From Methylobacterium hispanicum (lineage in GTDB: Bacteria; Pseudomonadota; Alphaproteobacteria; Rhizobiales; Beijerinckiaceae), in assembly GCF_022179285.1 (NCBI RefSeq), contig NZ_BPQO01000004.1:124001-188000 (forward strand): 64,000 nucleotides of DNA. The letters run 5' to 3'. The translations under genes were made by a program, and so were the position numbers. This document shows positions 9,732-23,983 of this stretch, one piece after another; position 1 is the stretch's first letter, and each line of letters begins with the position of its first letter. The notes beneath the pieces were generated by a model. That model ran no database searches. It had not been told where the DNA came from and saw only the letters and a program-made list of their open reading frames with translations.

Positions 9732-10681
9732 TCCAGGAGGGGCTCGCCCACGGACTCTGCAGGATCGAAGAGATCGACGGGGTGCCGACCCCGACCCTCG
9801 CGGATGTTCCGGCAGGCGTGCCCGTTCCCGGCGGCACGTCCGGCCTCGTCCTCCACGTCTTCGAGCACGCCGCCGAGGCCGCCGCCTTCGCGGCAGGCTC
9901 GGCTCTCCATCCGGGCGGCACGGTTCGCGCGATCCAGGGCGTCGCCGGAGCCGAGCGGGTCGTCCTCGTGTGGCCCTGGGCCGACTCGGCGGGTGCCGAC
10001 GTGCGCGATGGCGTAGGCCTGACCGATCACGGAGGTGCCGAAGTCCAGCGGGCCCACGCCATCTGGCGGCGCCTCGCGGTCGCCGTGCCCGCTCCGTTCA
10101 CCTTCGGGATCGCGTCGGGCGGATCGGCGGAACTGGTCCTGGGCCCACGCAGGTTCGCCCTGGACGTCTCCCACGGCGAGGTCGTCGCGAGGACGGACTA
10201 CGCGGCCAACGACAAACGCGTGTCCACGGCGATAGCCTGCGACTGGACGACGAGCGCGCTCGACTTTCTTGCGAAGGACCGTGCGCTCCGGATCAACTTC
10301 GATCCGGAGCGGTTCTTCGCCCTGCTTCCCCGCTTGGTCAGGGTGGATGAACTCCTCGCCGGCGAGGAGAGCCGCGACGCGGCTGCCGTCCTCAACGAAC
10401 AGGTCCGCAAAGACCCCGAGCACTGCAGGGTGGTCGAACTCATGCTGACTGGATGGCGTCTGTCGTCGACGCATCATACGGCCGCGCTCGTCCCGCCGCC
10501 GGGCTCGGAGGCCCGGATGCGCCGCGTCGGCGGAGGTTTCCTGAACAGGCTGGTCGATGCCGACCTGATCCGGAAGCCGCGGCACGCCGAAGGCCGCAAC
10601 GCGCTGTACGCCTTCGCGTACGAGGTCGGCAGCCTCGACGGGACGGCGGTACGCAGGCCCGATCCCCAGGGATCCCGATGA
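9728..10681 (+). CDS. unknown protein, paralogue family member A
   Basis: I do not recognise this 317-residue protein. Its N-terminal third (residues about 25-95: GGTSGLVLHVFEHAAEAAAF..., then AERVVLVWPW) resembles the same part of the next gene and of the gene at 48838, with a pattern of strand, acidic-Ala helix, strand. The C-terminal 70 residues (MRRVGGGFLNRLVDADLIRKP) look like a winged-helix recognition and wing segment. No signal peptide or membrane helix. The start ATG overlaps the nuclease stop and its own stop overlaps the next start, so the three genes are translationally coupled. Confidence 0.75.
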   Translation: MIQEGLAHGLCRIEEIDGVPTPTLADVPAGVPVPGGTSGLVLHVFEHAAEAAAFAAGSALHPGGTVRAIQGVAGAERVVLVWPWADSAGADVRDGVGLTDHGGAEVQRAHAIWRRLAVAVPAPFTFGIASGGSAELVLGPRRFALDVSHGEVVARTDYAANDKRVSTAIACDWTTSALDFLAKDRALRINFDPERFFALLPRLVRVDELLAGEESRDAAAVLNEQVRKDPEHCRVVELMLTGWRLSSTHHTAALVPPPGSEARMRRVGGGFLNRLVDADLIRKPRHAEGRNALYAFAYEVGSLDGTAVRRPDPQGSR

Positions 10682-11703
10682 TCAGAGACGTCCTGAACCG
10701 CCTCCGTCGCAACCGCATGTCGGCCACGGGCCTCAGCTTTGTCGAGGGCGAACTCGTCGACGATCCGGCACGCTTGCCGGAGCATCTCGTCGAGATCCAC
10801 GTCTTCGACGACGCGAACAGGGCTCAGGCCTTCGTCGACGGCCTTCGGTACGCTTCCGCCAACGGCGTCGCCTGGACCTGGGAGCCGGGCGGGGAGGTCG
10901 GCAACCGGTGCGTCCTGACCGCACGCTTCGCGGAGGATCGGCCTCCGGGCGGGACCCTGTCCGAGACGGTCCCGGTGATCGAGCATGCCCGCAACGACTG
11001 GGACGCCCGTGACCGCGCCGAGAGGGACAGGGAGCGCCGGGTCGATCAGGAACGACGGCGAGAGGCGGAGATGCGCCTCATGCAGCCGCTCCGCGCGGCG
11101 ATGGCGGAGATCGGCCTCGGCGTCGCGGAGGGAGCCCAGACCTGGGTCCGCTGCAGCGGGAGCGGATCGACGATCCAGCTCGCCGCCGACGGATGGTACG
11201 AGATCGACTGCGACGCGCATCTCAACAGGCGCGACGGCGACGATCCCCTGATGCTTCGGTACGTCGCGCATGCGGCGGAGAACGGCGTCGTCTTCGACCC
11301 CGAACAACTCGAACTCCGCTGCGCCAGGGTGTTCGCTCCGGCCGAGGCGGCCGCGGCCGCACGCCTTCTGGGAGAGGTGCAGGCGGACTTCGGTCCGATC
11401 GCGAAGGCCTACTGGCACGAACGATTCATGGAGACCATGATCGTGACGCCGCGGATACGTGCCTTCCTCGAAGGCGTGGAGCGGGGCGAGGCCTCGATCG
11501 ACATCGTCCGCCGAAACCCTCAGATCCGGGCCGGCGGGGTCGTCATGAAGCGCGGCGACATCTCCCGTCTGGCGGCCGCCGGCTGGATCGACACCGACCA
11601 TGCGCATTTCCCGAGCGCGGTCGGGATCACCCCAGCCGGGGTCGAGGCCATCGGGCCCCGGCCCGATCCGCATGAAACCGTTCCGCCCGCGCCGTTCCGT
11701 TGA
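10678..11703 (+). CDS. unknown protein, paralogue family member B
   Basis: Unrecognised protein of 341 aa. The N-terminal block LPEHLVEIHVFDDANRAQAF...CVLTARF aligns by eye with the blocks in the genes at 9728 and 48838. A strongly charged coiled stretch follows (RDRAERDRERRVDQERRREAEMR is within about 107-135). The C-terminus (VVMKRGDISRLAAAGWIDTD...AVGITPAGVEAIG) reads as a winged helix with a terminal helix like that of DNA-binding domains. It starts with an ATGA overlap. Cytoplasmic by absence of export signals. A regulatory or DNA-associated job is inference only. Confidence 0.75.
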   Translation: MIRDVLNRLRRNRMSATGLSFVEGELVDDPARLPEHLVEIHVFDDANRAQAFVDGLRYASANGVAWTWEPGGEVGNRCVLTARFAEDRPPGGTLSETVPVIEHARNDWDARDRAERDRERRVDQERRREAEMRLMQPLRAAMAEIGLGVAEGAQTWVRCSGSGSTIQLAADGWYEIDCDAHLNRRDGDDPLMLRYVAHAAENGVVFDPEQLELRCARVFAPAEAAAAARLLGEVQADFGPIAKAYWHERFMETMIVTPRIRAFLEGVERGEASIDIVRRNPQIRAGGVVMKRGDISRLAAAGWIDTDHAHFPSAVGITPAGVEAIGPRPDPHETVPPAPFR

Positions 11704-11730
11704 CCGCCGCCGACATCCGGTCAATGCTCC

Positions 11731-11739
11731 GAAGGAACG
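11731..11739 (+). repeat. recurrent 9-mer GAAGGAACG
   Basis: One copy of the 9-mer that recurs near gene starts in this window; partial copies in the opposite orientation (TTCCTTCATTCCTTTG) follow within 35 nt, so an inverted arrangement is possible. This is the copy farthest from a start codon (scpA is 155 nt away). Confidence 0.5.
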
Positions 11740-11893
11740 GTTCCGGATCGTTCCATGACCTTTTCCTTCATTCCTTTGCCAGCAGGGCGGCGCACGCGCT
11801 CGTCCGGGGCCGCCGGCAACCCGACGCACATGGCGCCAACCCGCTCGGCCCCCGCGGTGCGGTTCGCCTGCAGGCCGGATTAGGATCGAGGCC

Positions 11894-12700
11894 GTGGCAG
11901 AGGAATTCGAAGAGGACCAAGCTCCCTGGCGGGGCGACGGGCCGGCCTCGTTCCAGGTGCGCATCGACGCCTACGACGGCCCGATCGAGCTGCTGTACGA
12001 GCTCGTGAAGAAGCAGAAGCGCGACATCGCCACCGTCAGCGTCCTCGACGTCGTGGACCAGTTCGTGGATTTCGTCGCCAAGGGGCGCGACCTCAACCTG
12101 GACGTCAGGGCGGAGTGGCTCGCGCTGGCCGCCGAGCTCGTCTACCTGAAATCGTGCCGCATCATGCCTCCCGAGAATGTGGATGAGCGCCGAAAGGCCG
12201 AGGCCTCGCTTGAGGAGAAGAACCTGATGGTGCTCCGCCGGGACCTCGTGGTCCGCACGGCGGAGTTCCTCGCCGGCCGACGGCGGCTCGGACGGGACTG
12301 GTACGGACGAGGGGGTACCACCGACTTCGACGGCCCACGGGCCGTGGCGGGAGCGCGGAGCGACCAGCAGGCGCTGTTCTCCGCCTGTGCGGCGGATCTC
12401 AGACGGGCGGCGCCGCCTCTCATCCCCGCCTTCGAACCCTACGACCTCAGGCAGGTCGACGAGGCGAAGGAGCGCTTGGTGCGCCTGTTCGACCGCGCGC
12501 GCGGATGGCTGCGGCTGGAGGATGCCCTTCCGCCGCCCGCGGGCGAGAACCGGCACCGGTCCGAGACCGCAAGCCACTTCGTGGCGGCGCTGGAGCTGGT
12601 CCGGACCGGCGTCCTCGACTTCAGGCAGGACGAGCTGTTCGGGCCCTTCTGGATCCGCCCGGCCGAACCGGCGCCCGACACGACGGAGAGCGCCGCATGA
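11894..12700 (+). CDS. scpA: ScpA-like segregation and condensation protein (kleisin)
   Basis: Kleisin subunit of the SMC-ScpAB condensin-like complex, which organises and segregates DNA. The N-terminal domain has the family pattern FQVRIDAYDGPIELLYELVKK, equivalent to the FEGPLDLLL motif, and then KRDIATVSVLDVVDQFVDFV. The C-terminal winged helix that contacts the SMC head is visible as HFVAALELVRTGVLDFRQDELFG near residues 215-240. Length 268 aa is normal. The stop overlaps the scpB start (ATGA at 12697). The chromosomal neighbours usual in alphaproteobacteria (nagZ, tatABC) are absent; the origin and rep lie downstream instead, so this is probably a replicon-specific copy. Confidence 0.86.
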   Translation: MAEEFEEDQAPWRGDGPASFQVRIDAYDGPIELLYELVKKQKRDIATVSVLDVVDQFVDFVAKGRDLNLDVRAEWLALAAELVYLKSCRIMPPENVDERRKAEASLEEKNLMVLRRDLVVRTAEFLAGRRRLGRDWYGRGGTTDFDGPRAVAGARSDQQALFSACAADLRRAAPPLIPAFEPYDLRQVDEAKERLVRLFDRARGWLRLEDALPPPAGENRHRSETASHFVAALELVRTGVLDFRQDELFGPFWIRPAEPAPDTTESAA

Positions 12701-13305
12701 GCGTGACGCCCGAACAGATCGGGACGGCCGAAGCGATCGTCTTCGTCGCGAAGCAACCGGTGACGGCGCGGGTGCTGCGGATGCATCTCCCCGACGCCGA
12801 CGTCGAGGCCGTGATGGAGGAACTGCGCGCCACCTACGAAGGCCGCGGCATCTGCATCGCACAGACCGGGGGAGGGTGGACCTTCCGTACCCGGCCGGAA
12901 TGCTCGCGTCTCGCCGCGGACTTCAAGGAGGGACCGCTCTCGCCGGCGGCCCTGGAGACCCTGGCGACGATCGCTCTATGGGGACCGCTCACCTTCGCCG
13001 AAATCGAACGGATCCGGGAGCGCGACGCCCGGGCGGTCGTCGTCACCCTCGCCGATCGACGCCTCATCCGGGCCGGTCCCAGGCGCGAGGGCCGGATCAC
13101 CGCGATGACGTGGATGGTGGACACGCGCTTCCACGAGATGTTCGACCTTCCGGGGTCCGCGGCGCTGCCGACGTGGCAGGAGGCGCGCCGCCCCGAGGTG
13201 GCCGACCTTGCCGTCCGGACCGACGAGGAGCCTCCAGCGGATGATGCGCATGCGGAGCCTGGCGCCTCCGACCCCGAGGCGGTTCCCCTGAAGGACCCGG
13301 TCTGA
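12697..13305 (+). CDS. scpB: ScpB-like segregation and condensation protein
   Basis: Partner of ScpA; a dimer of tandem winged helices. The first winged helix covers EAIVFVAKQPVTARVLRMHLPDADVEAVMEEL. The second begins with the hallmark LSPAALETLATIALWGPLTFAEIERIR and continues through VTLADRRLIRAGPRREG to TRFHEMFDLPGSAALP, equivalent to the FLEYFGL end of the family. Length 202 aa. The start is the ATG overlapping the scpA stop; the frame is open further upstream but that part lies inside scpA. The next feature is the iteron array. Confidence 0.86.
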   Translation: MSVTPEQIGTAEAIVFVAKQPVTARVLRMHLPDADVEAVMEELRATYEGRGICIAQTGGGWTFRTRPECSRLAADFKEGPLSPAALETLATIALWGPLTFAEIERIRERDARAVVVTLADRRLIRAGPRREGRITAMTWMVDTRFHEMFDLPGSAALPTWQEARRPEVADLAVRTDEEPPADDAHAEPGASDPEAVPLKDPV

Positions 13306-14713
13306 TCCGTTCGGCCGAGAGGATTCATGGGGCCGCCATTCCCTTCGCCCCCACGAAATCCACCGTCGGTGCCCGATCCCAGCATGCCGAGTCCTGGCGG
13401 CGGATCCGCCCCATGCAGCGCACCTCATGGGGCTGCCATTCCCGCTCGGCGGTTGTTCCTGATCGGATCGCTTCGGTAGCTCCGCGTCCAGGCGAGGCGG
13501 CCCGTCGAGCCGAGGGCCACGCCACGTGGGGCTCGGCCGGAACGCAGGGTACGCCGTGAGGTCGGGAGGGGGTCGTGGGGCTGCCGTTCCCGCCGAGGCG
13601 CAACACCGTCGGAGACTTGCTGGGCACCGCAGGCGTCACGCCTCGTCGTGGGGCCGTCATTCCCGGCCATGCCGTCGAGACCGCCCGGGATAGCGGGGTT
13701 CGCGGACGGCTGCGAGCCGGCCAAGCGGCGATTCCGAGTGTCGCCGCGGCGGCGCGCTTCATTCCCGTCGAGGGGTTGGTGGGGCCGCTATTCCCGCTGG
13801 ATCCTATTGCAATCAGGGACTTGCGGGACCTGGACGGTCCCTGCCGGCCCAGGCACAGCGGGCCGGATAGGCGATCCGGATCGTACCGGACGTGCCTCGG
13901 CCCTGCTTCGTGGGGCTGCCATTCCCGCGTGACGGCCCGGAAGCTGAAGCACTTGCTCACCAGCCCCGGTGATTGAGGTGTCGTTCATCGCTCGGTTGCT
14001 GGCGCGCGCCACGGAAGGGGCCGCAGTGGATTGCTGGGGCTGCACTTCCGGCGGTAACCAACGATATCAACGACTTATACCATCTCCCTACTGGCGGGCG
14101 CTTCGGCATGCCCGGCAATCGGCCGTATCGACCCGACGGATCGCGCCAACGGCACCGCGTGCGGTCCCGGTCCTGCATCCCGTTCCTGGGGGAGCAATTC
14201 CCGTTTCCGCGCGGTCCATCCGCGGACGATGCATCGGATCCGGTCCCTGGTCCCTCGATTTCCGATTCCCTTCGGCGAGTCCAGCAACAGGCCGAACTTA
14301 TCCCGGTTCCGGCTAGATCCAGGCTATCCACTGGCGAGGTTCCGCCGGTCGCCCGATCGTGGGGCCGCTGTTCCCGAACCGGATGGCGGGTTCCCGTGGC
14401 AGCTGTCAGCCTTCATGCGAGACCACGCCCGCGCCGGTATCGGTGCCGTTACGAGGTCCGGCAGGCGCGAGACGACCGCTTCGCGAGGCTTCGTGGGGCT
14501 GCGGTTCCGTCCCAAGCCGCTGAGTTCGCTGGGGTTTTCGAGTGGCTCAGGGTCGGCTTTCCCGAACCTCTCCGAGGTCGTCCCGGAGATTCGTGGGGCT
14601 GCGGTTCCGGCTCAAGCGCCTGTTCCGACAGTCATTTCCGATGGAGGCTGAGATCCGCCGACTCCTCCGGCAGCCTTGCGACCTCCGTCTCAGGGCTCCG
14701 AATTGGAGGGCAA

Positions 14714-14785
14714 TCTGTGGATAACGTTGTCGACTATTCGTCGATTCTTTGTCGATTCAAGAGTCTACGAAACGGGTTCAACGAT
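14714..14785. promoter_or_regulatory. DnaA box and AT-rich unwinding candidate
   Basis: TGTGGATAA at 14716-14724 is a perfect DnaA box on the minus strand (TTATCCACA). It is followed by the most AT-rich stretch of the origin, with TCGATTC directly repeated (about 14741 and 14752), just before the tandem iterons. Confidence 0.7.
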
Positions 14786-14806
14786 TCCAGTGGCTTATGA
14801 GGCGCT

Positions 14807-14887
14807 CGTGGGGCCGACGCTCCGGTTCATGGGGCTGCGCTTCCGGATCCTGGGGCCGCGGTTCCCGGTCGTGGGGCTGGTCTTCCA
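14807..14887 (+). repeat. four tandem iterons at exact 21-bp period
   Basis: Iterons at 14807, 14828, 14849 and 14870 are spaced exactly 21 bp, two helical turns, so bound Rep monomers would lie on one face of the DNA. They sit between the AT-rich stretch and rep and are probably the core replication and autoregulation sites. Confidence 0.88.
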
Positions 14888-14901
14888 CCGGTAGCGGCAG
14901 G

Positions 14902-14910
14902 TTGTCCACA
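14902..14910 (+). promoter_or_regulatory. near-consensus DnaA box
   Basis: TTGTCCACA differs from the DnaA consensus TTATCCACA at one position; it is followed immediately by AATCCACAG, a weaker match. It lies between the tandem iterons and the last iteron. Confidence 0.55.
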
Positions 14911-15030
14911 AATCCACAGCGGCATGTCGCGGCCATTCTGGAGGGTATCCGCCACATTTCGTGGGGCCGCGATTCCCGACACTTGAGGTCGCAACCCGAG
15001 TCGGTGTCTTCTCCTGCCGCCGGAGGGACC

Positions 15031-16074
15031 ATGCAGAACCAGCTGGACGTCAATCGGAAGCTGACCGAGGCCGAGGAGAAGCGGCTCGCTCGCGACAAGC
15101 GGACGAGGCTCAACCGGCGCGGTCGCAAGGATCCCTCCGCTGTGCCTGCGCGACTGACCCGCACGTCGGCCTTCGCGCCTCGGCGGTATGGGACCGTCAA
15201 CGCCAACATCGAGCGCATCTTCCACGTGCCCGGACATTCGGTCGTGCTCGTGAAGGGCGGAGAACTCGGGTCTGTCCACCGCGACATGATCTACGCTCTG
15301 TTCCGCCTGAAGAGTAAGCTCGCCAACGGCCGGGTCCGCAACCCGCTGGCTCCCGACAACGGAACGATCGACGGCATACCCACCCACATCGACGTGGTCG
15401 AGAGCGTTCTGTCCTGGCGGGATCTGCTGATCACGATGGGCAAGACGCAGCACGCGAACAACATCATGACGTTGGTCAACGTGATGGAAGAGCTCCGAAG
15501 CATCACGATGACGATCTACGACGGCGACCCCGACGAGGTCATGCGCAGGCTCGGCGCCGGCCGGGTGCCGCATGGCCGCGGTCAGATCACGGGCGTCATC
15601 GACGGCGTCGAATGGGACGGGATCAAGCTGGACAGCAAGGTCAAGGTCCGGTGGGGACGGACGGTCATGACCGCCTTCCGCACCAGAGCCTTGGTTTCGC
15701 TGAACGCCGAGGTCCAGTTCTCGCTCAAGAGCGAGTACGCGAAGAGCTTCTGGCCGTTCATCGACTCCAACCCGACGCATGTCTACATCGACGAGACCAT
15801 GCTCGCTTCGTTGATCTCCTACGATCTGTTCGGAGAGGGCGACACCAACGCCAAGCGATCCCAGTTCCGCAAGGATTGCCGTCAAGCCTTCGAAGACATG
15901 GTGAAGGCCGGAGGACTGAAGCATTACACGATCGAGGAGTTGGGGAACGGACGCATGAAGATGCGTCGCTATCACTACAAGCATGCCCTGCCGACGGCTG
16001 CCGAGAAGCCTCAGATGCAGCTCGATCTCCTGGCCGCCTTGCCGACCGTCGAGGCCACCTCGGTCGCGGCCTGA
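15031..16074 (+). CDS. repA: plasmid replication initiator (RepA-like)
   Basis: Initiator protein of 347 aa, called mainly from its position directly after the iteron array and from its composition. It has a basic N-terminal tail (residues about 12-35, rich in Lys and Arg), then a folded domain with helices such as MTLVNVMEELRSITMTIYDGD and a C-terminal winged-helix-like part (AFEDMVKAGGLKHYTIEELGNGRMKMRRYHY). This resembles the RepA proteins found on plasmids of Methylobacterium and relatives. The frame is open from 14749, but the ATG at 15031 has a good Shine-Dalgarno (GGAGGG, 5 nt upstream), whereas upstream starts would translate through iterons. It would bind the iterons and recruit DnaA and helicase, and probably represses its own promoter. 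Confidence 0.82.
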   Translation: MQNQLDVNRKLTEAEEKRLARDKRTRLNRRGRKDPSAVPARLTRTSAFAPRRYGTVNANIERIFHVPGHSVVLVKGGELGSVHRDMIYALFRLKSKLANGRVRNPLAPDNGTIDGIPTHIDVVESVLSWRDLLITMGKTQHANNIMTLVNVMEELRSITMTIYDGDPDEVMRRLGAGRVPHGRGQITGVIDGVEWDGIKLDSKVKVRWGRTVMTAFRTRALVSLNAEVQFSLKSEYAKSFWPFIDSNPTHVYIDETMLASLISYDLFGEGDTNAKRSQFRKDCRQAFEDMVKAGGLKHYTIEELGNGRMKMRRYHYKHALPTAAEKPQMQLDLLAALPTVEATSVAA

Positions 16075-16117
16075 ACGTCCGGATCGCCCGCGCCGGCCGG
16101 TCCCGAGCCGGGCGTCC

Positions 16118-19057
<2,940 letters not shown>

Positions 19058-19058
19058 C

Positions 19059-22733
<3,675 letters not shown>

Positions 22734-22746
22734 CGCTCCGGCCGCC

Positions 22747-23490
22747 CTATAGATCTCTGCTGGACGCCGACGAATCGTAGATCTGCTCGATGAGGTCCCA
22801 GGTCCTGAGGAACGTGTCCACGGCGCTCCGGTCGAGTCGCTCTCCGGCCTCTGCCACCACCCGCGCGCGGGCCTCGTCCAGCGTCATGGCGCCCCGCCCC
22901 TGGGAGCCGGAGGCCAAGGCGTCGAAGGTCGTCGCCACCTGCAGGATGCGACGGCTGAGGTCCGGAATGCCGAGATCCTGGAGCATCACGGCGGCGTAGG
23001 CCGCGACGCGCCGCTCGGACGGGTCCCGCATGGCGGACTGGTTGCTTCGGCGCCCCTGTTCGGAGAAGGCCTCCGCGAGGAGTTCCGCGAGCCCGGCCAT
23101 CCCGCTGCGCGGGCTGCTGGCTTGGCGGAGCGTCATCAGATTGCGGACGCGCGCCTTGAACTCGATCATGTCGACCGGCTTGGCGATGAAGTCCGTGGCA
23201 CCCGCATCGAGCGCCTCCCTGCGGACCTCCTTCCGCTCGCTTGAGGTCGCCATGACGATGGGGAGGGTGTCGAGGGCCGGTATGGACCTCGCCTTCCGGA
23301 TGAAGTCGATCCCGCTCATGCGTTCCATCATCTGGTCGACGATGACGATGTCCGGCGGATCGGCGCAGAGCTTCTCCAGAGCCTCGACCGGATTGTCGAA
23401 CTCCTCGACTCTCGCGCCCTCGATCCGCGCGATGACCGTGGACAGCGTGAGGCGGTTGACTCTCGAGTCGTCTATGACGAACGCGCGCAT
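22747..23490 (-). CDS. response regulator with degenerate HD-GYP-like C-terminus
   Basis: Receiver domain with Asp52 (DIVIVDQMM), acidic pair VIDDS near the N-terminus and conserved Lys in IAKPVD. The C-terminal region contains DLSRRILQVATTFDALASG, then a Leu/Glu/Ala-rich helix, then GERLDRSAVDTFLR. This matches the final part of HD-GYP domains (ILAVADVFDAL ... GxxFDPxVVxxF), but the HD and GYP catalytic motifs are absent and the region is far too short. So it is probably a former c-di-GMP phosphodiesterase that is now a non-catalytic output or binding domain. I chose ATG 23490, since the extra 18 residues from 23544 precede the receiver fold. First gene of the kinase operon. Confidence 0.8.
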   Translation of the reverse strand: MRAFVIDDSRVNRLTLSTVIARIEGARVEEFDNPVEALEKLCADPPDIVIVDQMMERMSGIDFIRKARSIPALDTLPIVMATSSERKEVRREALDAGATDFIAKPVDMIEFKARVRNLMTLRQASSPRSGMAGLAELLAEAFSEQGRRSNQSAMRDPSERRVAAYAAVMLQDLGIPDLSRRILQVATTFDALASGSQGRGAMTLDEARARVVAEAGERLDRSAVDTFLRTWDLIEQIYDSSASSRDL

Positions 23491-23707
23491 GGGGATCCGC
23501 GGACAGAGCTGACGGCGGAGGCGCTCTTGTGACGGGCGCTCCATCGTTGGCTGTTATCCGAACGGCGCATGCCGTGGAACCCCGAAGGTGACGCAACGCG
23601 GGCACATCGGAAGTCGGACTTAACGATACCTTCCGGCGTCGGCGCCTGCGGGAAGGACATGTGACTTCCATGCACTGCCGCGTGGGCGCCCGGAAGGAGC
23701 GATGCTC

Positions 23708-23983
23708 CTAGCCGAAGGGATTCGCGACGCTCGTCGCGCCGTCCCCGCGACCATCGCCGTCCGGGAGGGCCTGCGCGGCCGGCCCCGCTTCGTCGAGTGC
23801 CGCGACGGCCCTGCGCAGCACGTCGACGACGGCTGCGAGCGCCGCGCGGCCGGCGGCGTCGCGCGTGAAGACGCCGTTCCCGTAGACCGCGAGAGCGTCG
23901 GTCCCGTTCTCGAACGTCAGGCCGTGGAGTTCCAACGACGTCTCGCCGTCGGCGAAAGACGTGAACCTGCGCTCGTCTACCAT
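23708..23983 (-). CDS. small unknown protein overlapping the endonuclease gene
   Basis: A 91-aa unrecognised protein. Its start ATG overlaps the end of the endonuclease gene by 7 nt (ATGGTAG), indicating coupled translation. It begins with MVDERRFTSFADGETSLELHG, then a short Ala-rich helical segment (AALAAVVDVLRRAVAALDEA). No signal peptide. Position suggests a partner of the nuclease, for example protection during export, but nothing in the sequence proves this. Confidence 0.6.
   Translation of the reverse strand: MVDERRFTSFADGETSLELHGLTFENGTDALAVYGNGVFTRDAAGRAALAAVVDVLRRAVAALDEAGPAAQALPDGDGRGDGATSVANPFG

Larger units (their letters stand above)
13326..14977 (+). repeat. iteron array, consensus CRTGGGGCYGCNRTTCCC
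   Basis: Copies of the 18-bp repeat start at 13326, 13426, 13574, 13647, 13778, 13909, 14033 (degenerate), 14185 (degenerate), 14358, 14492, 14592, 14807, 14828, 14849, 14870 and 14960. A left-half copy also starts at 13525. The invariant core is TGGGG and most copies end in TTCC. Spacing is irregular in the left part (100, 148, 73, 131, 131 and so on) and exactly 21 bp for the four copies at 14807-14887. All copies have the same orientation, pointing towards rep. Confidence 0.9.
13306..15030 (+). other. iteron-type replication origin (oriV)
   Basis: A 1.7-kb stretch between scpB and rep without convincing genes; the open frames across it have no recognisable content and run through the repeats. 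It holds at least 16 directly repeated 18-bp iterons, all on the plus strand, a perfect DnaA box (14716-14724), a one-mismatch DnaA box (14902-14910) and an AT-rich segment with short TCGATTC direct repeats (about 14714-14785) suited to strand opening. The initiator gene begins 53 nt after the last iteron. This matches the layout of iteron-controlled plasmid origins, where Rep binds iterons to open the origin and, by handcuffing, limits copy number. Confidence 0.85.

Noticed and set aside
13326..14977. CRISPR array
   Set aside because: The 18-bp units are degenerate, spacing is irregular or tandem without spacers, and no cas gene is present; rep follows, so they are iterons.
13306..14990. Several open frames across the origin, including the upstream extension of rep from 14749
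   Set aside because: They translate through iterons and DnaA boxes, have no recognisable content, and rep has a clear Shine-Dalgarno at 15031.
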